A program made the translations under genes and the position numbers. Shown in pieces: positions 54,770-64,000 of a stretch of 64,000 nucleotides of DNA. A model generated the notes under the pieces. The model was not told the DNA's origin, made no database searches, and worked only from the letters and a program-made list of their open reading frames with translations. The stretch is from Megamerina dolium (taxonomy: Eukaryota > Arthropoda > Insecta > Diptera > Megamerinidae). The number at the start of each line of letters is the position of its first letter. Within the stretch, counting starts at the first letter, position 1. The stretch is taken from contig OY978528.1 in assembly GCA_963854835.1 (NCBI GenBank), forward strand, positions 6,976,242 to 7,040,241, in the 5' to 3' direction.

Positions 54770-57415
54770 ATGATCTATTTTCACCTGGACCGACTGTCTC
54801 CCCCAAAAATGGGTCTAAAAGTAATAAAAATCGAGAAATAACCACAAAGCTATTCAGGAAGGGGTAAATTGGATTAAAACGGTCTGAGCTGATTTAAAGG
54901 TATTCTTGTTCATCTATTTTGTGTGGGAAGCTCCTTAAGAGGTGGATATAAGCAGTAAGTAGAACCCAGAAACCCTTTGGGCACCAAAGACCTTTGTAAA
55001 TTTAACCCCAGTACCATAAACATGTAGATATTAATTTTGGTGTGGAGTCGCCATTATGAGGTGGATGAAGAGGATCGGTCAGAAGGTTTATAGTCATATA
55101 GTTTACCATTCTGTTGGCAATTTTCAGCAACTTTGGGGCGATATGTTCATTTTAGAGTATTTTTGCATTAATTTTCTAAAGAGTCCAAGGGAGCATATTC
55201 GGGGAAAATGTTGGAAAGGAGGAAGATTTGAACTTTCTCCGCTCTGGGGCTATTTCCTTGCAGTTTCTTGTCAATATTCAGGTATGTTTTGTTCCAAAGA
55301 TTCTAGTTGGTGCTACTCGAAATTCAGCAGCAGACGTCGATGAACAGGATGGTGGATGAAGCAAATACCGGAGAGCTCTTGAGATTTTCGTTGGCAAGTG
55401 AATCACCATGAATGAAATTATGCTTGTTCAATTGATTGCTTGAGCACTGGTTTGCGAACTGGTTTCTAAGCAACAGTCCTTTACTTATGTAGTTGTAGCA
55501 TTACATTCATATAATTCATACAATCATTTAAGTACTTCAATGTACCCCTTTTTTGTGTACTTACTATTACTGTCATCATCTTTATAATCGGTTGAGCATT
55601 TGCATTTCATTACTTGTATTCCTATGACACTATATACTGTGCTTTGTAATCATACGAGTATGTATTTGTATACGACTATTTACTTACGTAAAAGCGTGAG
55701 CTTCTTATGACAACATTTTTGCTTATGCATTTTTATTATTATTATTTTTTTTTTTTTGCAATTTTTTTCTTACAAAACTTTTTATTTTAAATTTCAAATA
55801 ACGACTTATAACATCTGCGGTTTTATATTACATACGCATCGCAATTTTTCTAGCGATCCCTTATTTCTAATATGTCACATACTACGTACACACATTATGA
55901 GTATTTGCACGCACTTTAATGCTGCTAAACTAAGCCTGACTCGCTTTAATTGTAAAATGAAGTTGAGCATAAAGGTGTACTTACGTGTAGTCGTATGTAG
56001 GAAGTTTATGTCACATATTTTAATATTTGTTATCTTGATTTATGATGTACAAGTATATGTAGTAGATATGTAGTAGGTACCTACACATTTCAATTAAAAT
56101 ATTGTGGTTTTTAATGCGTAGTGAGGGTCCCTTTCATAATCACTCTCTATCTTTCTTGCACTCTTTCCATGTTACTTCACGACAATGACAGCAAAACCAT
56201 ATCAGATCAAAGTAATGACAATTTAAACTGTAATTTGTTAAAGCAGCACTTAAGTAGCACTCTTTTTTTTGTTGTAATTACTGTACTTCTTATATGTACA
56301 TATTTGGATGTTTGCAAATGGCTGAAGAGCCTTCATAGATATTTTTAGAAATCATGTCAAATGGGTCGTATGAAGGAAGCTAAAGTAATTACTTTGTTTT
56401 GATAAGAAAACGGCGGTCTTTGATGAGACAAAAACGAACCTTATGATTCAGTAATGTTCGTCGCATTTAATTTTACAAGCACTAGCGAAACTGGGTTCCA
56501 TTATAAGGAATGAGTTACATTTCGCAAAATCTCTTTATTTGTCTTCTACATACGAGTATCATAGTTTAAAAGGCTTAGGTACTTACAGTTCCGAGAAACT
56601 TCGTCGGAGCTCCCCTTTCAATCGGATACCCATAGGACCTTACTTCTATTAATGTTCAAAGCACTGGTTGTGAGGTTAATCAATTCAAAAACATTTTTTT
56701 AGGAAGATAAAAAAAAAACGATTTAGAAAGAAATTGTCATAAAACATCAGAAGTTGGTCTGCGACAAAGTCCAGAAAAAGTGACGCTTGAGTCGAATTTT
56801 GAATCAAAGATTCCCTGCACAAAAGGCCACAAAGTTCAACAATTGTATTTTTGATCTAAAAGTTACTGAAATACCTGAAGTACTGCCGAGGGATTTGGTT
56901 TCATTACTTCAATTTATTAATTATGTTATTATTGTTTACGTTAGCCTTCAATGCAAAGGTTGTGGATTCGATAGAATCAAATAAGTAATCTTTTTCAGAA
57001 GGAATAATAAAATTATTTTCTCCAAAAGTTTTGTAAAAAAAATTCAGAAAGAGTGACGTCACAACAGTTATGTCGATCAATATCATTTCAATATGATTGA
57101 GTCGATGTTTAAACCGGAGACTTCCCCCACCGAAAACGGCTCCCGAAAAAAAGTTCTACGTGTAGTCGCAATCATTTTTTCTTTTTTCACTTACAAATGG
57201 ATTGATCTATTTATTATTCATATTGAAGAATCGGGAAAAAACTTTTAGCACAACTAAGTTAGATCGAGAAGGATCGATTGGGAGCTCTTTAAAATAACAA
57301 AATATAACGCGGCTACTAATGGATTGTTAATAATAAGTGTTAATTTTGTTTCTTGAAAACATGATTTTGATCAAATTAATTATAATCGAAGTCATTAAAA
57401 TTAATGACTTTCTTT
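54770..57415. other. Non-coding stretch with weak degenerate repeat units
   Basis: At 54.9-55.1 kb two related segments (TTTTGTGTGGGAAGCTCC at 54917 and TTTTGGTGTGGAGTCGCC at 55035), both followed by GAGGTGGAT, are 118 bp apart. The 95-codon frame at 55056-55343 runs through this repeat and has no family features. The rest is AT-rich with nothing recognised. Confidence 0.5.
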
Positions 57416-57419
57416 TAAG

Positions 57420-57870
57420 AATTCCCGGTCACAAGTCCGGAGCAGAATGAGGCTGATGGTAGCTTCGGCTACGAGATCTTACAAAAAGACATTAAATTTG
57501 ATACCACGGGTGATCAGTTTGGCATCCCTTCAACCTGATTGTTGCAAACGGATTATCGGAGAGGTTTTCGTGGCGGTTGTGGTAACCCAAAGAACACTCG
57601 GGTAGAGGATTCCACATCAAAAGCGTAGAGTACTCGATGTGAAGTTACATTTCAACCAGGGCGTTGACCTCTTAGATGAGAAGAGATTTTAGTCAGGCCT
57701 CGATCCCCACCAAGAAGGGTAGCACGTCCATTAAAGGCGTCCCAATTGGTATCGTTGACCCCTGGAGGTTGGTTTCCGATTTTCTAATACTGCGGGGCGC
57801 TTACCGACACTTCAAATTGATACTTAAGCTTTGTGCGTCGTGAGATTAAGCCATCAGGCAGGTGCTCACG
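57420..57870. other. GC-richer island, possible mobile-element UTR
   Basis: About 450 bp are clearly richer in G and C than the flanks, containing TTGTGGTAACCCAAAGAAC, CAGGCCTCGATCCCCACC and CTGCGGGGCGCTTACC. I find no long open frame on either strand. The sharp composition change suggests inserted sequence, perhaps the untranslated part of a retroelement, but I cannot name it. Confidence 0.4.
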
Positions 57871-57899
57871 ATAAACACTGCTAAATCGTTTCCTTTAAG

Positions 57900-60800
57900 A
57901 AACGAAAATTATTTAACATACAAATCAGAGCGTGAACAATACAAAATTGATTAAAACAGGCTACTTTTTTTAGTGCCTTATATAATTTTAATGTCACAAA
58001 CACAAAGGCGTCAAAATGTTCCCACTGACAAAGACAAAATATTGTACCTAAATAATGCTCTACGCATAATTCTCATGACTTGCAAGGATTAATTAATGAA
58101 AATGCAAATTTTACGGTAGTAAGCAGCACGTGCATTTATGATGTCAACTATTGATGTTGTACCTACAATATGTAGATAAAGTCGTAATTTCGGGATCATC
58201 TACATACACTGATGCATATTGTTACATACTCGTTACATAGTACTGGTGACAATATGTCATATGACAAACAAAACAGTACATCCATCCTAATGAACATTTT
58301 AAGAGGGTGTTTGTAGGCACACTCAAAAACAAAGACACACACACACACACGCATATGTATCCATGCAATATATTAGAGGGTCACGTGTTGCACTTGAATT
58401 TATAATTGTCTGTTGTCTGTTGTATGTTGTCTATTGTCATCTGAGGCTGACTGAAGACCATACAAATAATATATACATTGGATAAACATGAGAAACCACT
58501 TCCATATAGCAATGCTGCTGGAAAAGTGCCGTAAAATAGTTCATTTACTGGTGGCAATAGCGATGAGTTTATTTGATAATATTGTATGCATATAATACAC
58601 CGATATGATTCTCATGAATTAATGCCCCTTACAACGTTATAGAAATAGTAATAGTAGTAACAACAACAACAACAAGTATTACTACATAAATAAATGTCAT
58701 TAAACGTATGCTTGCATACGTAAGTGTGCGTGTTGCAACAATTAAAACAAAATTTTTCGATAAAAGGATTCAAGAGCATGAGCAAAAGCAGAAGACCCAC
58801 AAAAGGTAAATTTCTGTTTTCCATGAGAAGCTACAAAACGCACCCTTTTTTGCATGTCGCTTAACTCATATGAGTTGGTTGGGTGAAATTTCACCCCATT
58901 CTGGTGATGATGGTGGTGATGGAGTTTTACAAAACAGTTTCAAAATAAAATTGCGAAGAGATTTAGTCCTAAATATTATTTCTCAGAGAGATTTGAACAC
59001 TTTAATTCCAAATAGTAAAACTCTTGTATAGATTTCGTAGCTTTGTCACAGAGCTCTTCAGAGAAGAGTTCAAGATTCACGGTTTTTAAGGGAAAGCATA
59101 AATTGAAAGAACAAATTTAACTGTTTTTCTACCAAAATAATATTGGATTGACCGTACCAGGGTTTGAGTTACAGTCATTAATGGGTTAATATATTTCCAT
59201 TATACAGATCCACTTTAAAATGCGGCTTTTCGCACCAAATAGCGTCATGTCGTTGTCGCCATCGACAATATCATCATCATCATCATCATCACCATTATCA
59301 CCAAGAACATTATCACCATCGTCCATATTGTCACCCCCTCAAAACCATAAGGATATGGCAAGTACGATAACCTTTTAGTATGCACAATAGGTTCACTTCA
59401 ATCCTCATCTCAACACTATTGCGACGGTCATTTGTTTTATACTCTATTGCGGTACAATTAATGTACGACTATTCAACGTACATGACTCGTCTATTGTCTT
59501 TCGAGTTGTACCCGCATGTTTTTACCAAACCAAAAGGAAGAAGAAAAAAAAATTACCCTCTACCATGCAACACGCAGTGGCAATTATGCACACAAGTAAG
59601 CACAAGATCAACAAGAATTGTTCTCACGCCTTGAAAAATTGCATTTATGAGTATGTATGTATGAATTGTGCGTAGATATATATGAAGATACTACGTACTC
59701 TATGTACTAATGTTCATAGGTACGTGCTTATGCACGCTTTATTATTCTTGTTACTGTTGTATTGATAATGTTTAACTATACAACATCATTTTCAGTGATT
59801 TTTCCATGAGATTTACAAAAGTGCGTTGTCCTTGACAAATTAGTTTTACTTGTAGGTATGTATTTTCATCAATTCATTCTATGTACATACCTACTGCGAA
59901 TCCCTAGACCTGACCTCAAGCAAAATATGTATGTACCTCTTAAATGTGTGGTGGTTAGTTGCATCCATCCAACGTTTGACTTGTGATCTTGATGAGCTGT
60001 TGTCACATGTTATTGTATGTATGTATTTGTTTAACATGCAATTAAATTACAATTTAATGTGTTTAGATTGTGTCCTACCTTCACTGATTCATTGTTGCTT
60101 GATATTACTGATTATTTATATACTAGAAATACATAATTTCCCAGGCTACCTCAAATAATTGATGATGAATTGCCTGTGACTGGTTGTGTGATCTGTGCGT
60201 TCACTGATTTAATTCTGTGTGAAAGTCCATTGATGCAATTGATTGTGATTTGATGTGAACTTCTCTTGTAAAGGATTTAATATAGTTTTAATTGAGCCAT
60301 AACTTGCAATCACAATTGCAATCAAATGGTGTTAATTAATTGAGATTATGTCCTTCTGGCAACACCTATTATGTTGCAGAAAAGGTTTCTCATGTCGCAG
60401 CTCTACACTTTTGAGTCAATCCTTTTTTGACCATGATGACAGTACTAAAGAATTATTTATTTTATTTAATAAATGTAAATATGTTCTAAATTTAGAAAAT
60501 ATATATCTCTAAAATATTTAATATACACATGTGATTTTTGAAACTTTCTACTATGAACATCACATTACATAATGCTCACTCTGTTACCACAGCAAGTTAA
60601 AAAAAAATTTTTTTTGGACGATAATTATATTGCAATTAATGAAAATAAATTATTTTGATTCGAATAGCGACGAGTAAAGAGTAAAAATAGCAAAAATTGT
60701 CAAATAATTGAAATGAAAATGTAATTGAGAATTATAATGCATTGAACGAAAATTTCTAACCGTGCGACTGATATACATTTATGCTTGTTCGGGTATAAAA

Positions 60801-61155
60801 GAGTACAATTAGTCTTTTCATTAGACATGCCCGAATAAAAGGGAACAGTTCATTCCATATAAAGAGATCAAAAGTGCGATTAGTCGCATATTCCTTTGTC
60901 GGTTTTTTTGTATGGACTCTACTCATCTTTTTTGTGTATTCATTAAAAAAAAATTATGTTGAGACACCCCAGTAAGCCATGGAACCGCACACATTATGAA
61001 ACCCAGCCAATGCCCTAACTTAACCATCACCATCGCTACCAAAAAATTGCATCATAAGTACACCAATATTTGATTTCGAAGATCTCAATACTACGAAGAA
61101 GTCTAACTGCAATCTTTTTTCGTTGAATATTCTATTTTAATTACAAAAATTCAAT
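57900..61155. other. AT-rich non-coding stretch
   Basis: No gene is recognised. A CA run lies near 58335-58350, AAC runs near 58658-58675 and an ATC run at 59271-59292. Confidence 0.6.
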
Positions 61156-61159
61156 ATGT

Positions 61160-61250
61160 AATGACATAGTTTAATGAGGTCTTACGAGCTCCCAAGAACA
61201 TTACAGTGCCTGGCCAAATGACGAAAAAACTCCAGAAGAACAATAATCCA
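61160..61250 (+). pseudogene. Trace of a cecropia-type mariner transposase gene
   Basis: GAGGTCTTACGAGCTCCCAA aligns by eye with GAGGTCGTACGAGCTGCCAA at about 48974 in the split mariner, and the similarity continues through ACATTACAGTGCCTGGCCAA. About 80 bases can be matched with indels. The reading frame is lost. Confidence 0.5.
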
Positions 61251-61390
61251 ATGTATCACATACTTCCCAAGTAAGATAAAAGGATCATCGTCAAATTAAC
61301 TGGAAGAACTCGATTTCGAAAAAGACGAAAACAGTCCCATCCATTCAGAATCGGTTACTTGGGGTCCAGATGGTACGATTTAAATTGATT

Positions 61391-61737
61391 ATAAAAATAA
61401 ATGAGCACCAAAGGGCTCTTTGGTCGAGCTTCTCTTCCATTACTGTTGTTCGTGTTAAATTTCGGACAATATTAGAAGAGACCTACTTATTTCAGCCGAT
61501 TCCGAACGGCAGAACTCTTGTGACATCATTTTGCATGAGCTTTGTTACAGAGTTCTTTTAAAAGCTTTTCCATGTTAAATTGTTACAGCAGGAAGAATTG
61601 CCAATTGCTTGCCGACAGGTGGGTACCGTTCAAAAGAAAAATCTTTTCAATATGAAATTTGTTACGCTTCAGCCGGGTGCTTGAACACACGACCTACAGA
61701 TCAGAAGCCCAACACAATACCCACAGAGCTACGGCTC
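61391..61737 (-). mobile_element. tRNA-derived SINE, copy 7 (class A tail)
   Basis: In reverse orientation the head AGCCGTAGCTCTGTGGG ends near 61737. A degraded B box follows, then the shared body (GGTACCCACCTGTCGGCAAG, TCGGAATCGGCTGAAATAAG, GGAAGAGAAGCTCG). The class A tail ends AAGAGCCCTTTGGTGCTCAT and an ATTTATTTTTAT end. It is more diverged than copies 5 and 6, and target-site duplications are not clear. Confidence 0.85.
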
Positions 61738-61744
61738 TAAAATT

Positions 61745-64000
61745 TTGATTTTTTATCAAATTGGTATTTTGTAGAGGAGCCTCCTCAAGGCAAAGATTTC
61801 ATCATAAATAACTCAGAGTTCTTGAAAAATTCCTACGCATACATTTCACAGCTTGGGTTTTTGAAGATTCTAACTTCAACTTCTATAGGAGCCTAAATAA
61901 GGAATAAAGACACTGAGTAATAATGCTTAGGAAAAACGCTTTTTGGTAAAAAGGAATGGCTCACTGAACGTGTGAGAGTGTTTTGTTGCCGGTGGGCCTG
62001 ACCCGTCGGTTCTTGTTCCAGAGGTATGCTCCTGATGTTGATGCTGCTACTCCTGTGGGTTGCACTTGGCGCACAAATAGAACACTTATGTTTTCCTTTT
62101 TTTCTTTTCTCAATGTTTTTACAACTTTTATTAAGTAAATTTTAAATTTAACTTTTATACACACTTTTCTTGAATATATAAACAATATAATATTTTAACT
62201 AGCACTGCACTGTGATCTCACTAAGAGGGTAATTTTTAGATTGATCAACTAGAACAATGTTAATAATGTTTAGCCCCAAAACAAAGAGAGGTAAAAAGAG
62301 AAACAGAATAATATTGAGCGGAATGGGAAGAGTTGGCAAGATCGGTGATGCCAGATCGTTACTCAACCCATTCCCCCAATTTAGAACACAGTGCAGTAGA
62401 TCTCTTTTGGCGTAGACACTCACCATGGCATCAATAGGAGCAAATTTCATATAAATGCCAATATTTTAGGGGGTACCACTAAGAAGTTAAACTAGGAACA
62501 CCTAAATTTGAAAAAAAATATTAAGAAAAACATATTAATGGGGGTTGGTCGGTCAACCTTTGTGATTGTCATTTTGATGTTATGCATGAAAGATTTAACA
62601 TATGAACCTTTTTATTCTTTGTGCATGAGTACTTAAAATACACTAAGTATTCATAATAGTAATACATACTCTACTCGTATGTATAACAAAACATTAGATT
62701 TTAAGACTCTTATGCAAACAAACAAATTCAACGAATACGAGTACAATGAAGAAGTATTTTATTTAAATTTATGTTTTTTATTTTTTTTTTTTGTTCAACC
62801 TCAAATAAAAACCACACCCATTACCAAACACATAAATAGCATATTTAAAAAATATTTAGATAATAGCGCTACTATTATCATATATTACATACATACAGAC
62901 GAATATATGAAGTGATGGTTTTTACATGTCCAGTGTTGAATTTAATATACACTATACCCATATTTCTAAGTAACGAAGAAGCGCTACCGTGTATGTGAAT
63001 TAAAACAGGTGTTAAATTGTGTGAATGTTACATGCAACATTAATATGCCATAGAAGAATTAAGGTAGGGCTCATTGAGAACCCTTACAATGGATGACACT
63101 AATATTTGGCTGTTGTTGTTGTTGTTTGTGGTTCTAGTTGTTAGTGGTTTTTGTTATTATTATTAAATTAGAAACAATTAAGGTGTATTTTTCTGCGATT
63201 TAACGATTCTGATAAAGAATAGTAGCGAGAAACTACCGAATTTGTAATCCACTTATAATATGCATATATTCGAAAGTATCATATAATCGATAACGATTAT
63301 CACGCTACTGTTCAGTAACAGTTATAATAATAATTATTATTACAAAAATATATGAGGAAATGATACAAATCATGATAAAAATTACAAAAATTTACAGAGC
63401 TGAAGTAGTTAAGAGTTTAGAGTAGAAGGAAAATGTTTTTAGTTTAACTAATTGTAACGATGGTATTTTATAAGAGTATTTCTTTAGGTAGACTCTGGTA
63501 TTTCGACTATAGAGCCAGCCAGTATCAGATAAGAAAGTTAAAAATGCTTGGGTAACTAAGGAGAAGATCAAATTACACTTTGCTGTCTCAAAAAAATTTA
63601 CACCAATATCATAAACAATTACTTAAACCCACTGCTCTCTTACTGAGTTAATCCGTCTGTGAGATCCGAGTGACTTATATGGTGAGCAAAAGCTTCTCAG
63701 AACAATACTAAACTTATAGTTATAAGATAGAGTCAAAGTCACTGATCGGCAGAGCAGAAATATCTTCGATGAATTATCGGAGGACGACAAAACTAGGGAC
63801 TTCAGAGTAAAAACCTGGTGAATGCAATCGTTATATGAATTCAAATTACAAATGCAAATGGATTTATATAACCTTTTAATAGAAAGGGACCGTTCCGGCT
63901 ACATTTTGGAAGGTGTAAATTATTAGGTGAAATTATTCTATTAGGTCTGATTTTGGTGGGTAGACAGCTAGGACAAACTTATTCTCTATTTTGTCAACCT
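61745..64000. other. AT-rich non-coding stretch
   Basis: No gene is recognised. A more GC-rich patch near 61975-62065 and small repeat-like sequence near 62455-62570 are unassigned. TTG repeats lie near 63112-63127, and a near-palindrome ATAATCG-ATAA-CGATTAT lies near 63282-63300. Confidence 0.55.

Noticed and set aside
55056..55343. 95-codon frame that looks moderately protein-like
   Set aside because: It runs through degenerate repeat sequence at 54.9-55.1 kb and has no motif or supporting neighbour. It is kept as a note only.
1..64000. Endogenous retrovirus or other viral sequence
   Set aside because: All reverse transcriptases seen are of non-LTR type with endonuclease or RNase H of that class. 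There are no LTR pairs and no protease, integrase or envelope features.

Overview
The window looks like AT-rich dipteran nuclear DNA. A tephritid fruit fly or close relative is the best guess, because the sequence has TTG/AAC-type microsatellites, several mariner lineages side by side, Jockey- and RTE-type retrotransposons and a tRNA-derived SINE. This is inference from style and element content; no species-specific gene is present. I find no host protein-coding gene, no functional tRNA or rRNA gene, and nothing bacterial. It reads as intergenic or long-intron DNA whose recognisable content is mobile elements and decayed tandem repeats.

Layout. Bases 1-2440 hold an RTE-clade non-LTR element on the minus strand. 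Its frame is open from the start codon at 2369 to the window edge, and it carries endonuclease and reverse transcriptase motifs. A second, internally deleted copy of this family lies at 4612-5690, with smaller RTE-type pieces at 12846-13215 and 16015-16120. Seven copies of one tRNA-derived SINE are scattered through the window (8.6, 12.2, 16.3, 20.7, 51.4, 54.4 and 61.4 kb). They fall into two classes by 3' tail; one class ends in (AACCT)n, which is the (TTAGG)n telomere-type pentamer on the other strand.

DNA transposons. There are at least five recognisable Tc1/mariner copies plus one trace: 9.2-9.9 kb (decayed), 22.4-23.4 kb (complete ends, core deleted), 32.1-33.3 kb (frameshifted), 33.4-34.7 kb (complete ends, one homopolymer frameshift), 41.8-42.6 kb (mosaic) and 44.2-49.5 kb (split). 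A short trace lies at 61.2 kb. A small element with 15-bp inverted ends lies at 26.1-26.5 kb. Remains of RNase H-bearing non-LTR elements lie at 29.0-30.4, 41.8-42.1 and 43.9-44.1 kb.

Centrepiece. At 44346-48872 there is a full-length Jockey-clade element. Its ORF1 (537 aa) and ORF2 (882 aa) are both intact and overlap by four bases, it has a poly(A) tail, and a perfect 12-bp target-site duplication flanks it. It sits inside a mariner transposase reading frame, so the order of events can be read directly. Three tandem arrays of decayed units (about 150 bp at 19.6 and 36.7 kb, about 165 bp at 39-40.5 kb) make up the remaining structured DNA. I found no convincing new multi-gene system; the most interesting content is the apparently intact retroelements, the nesting, and the SINE family.
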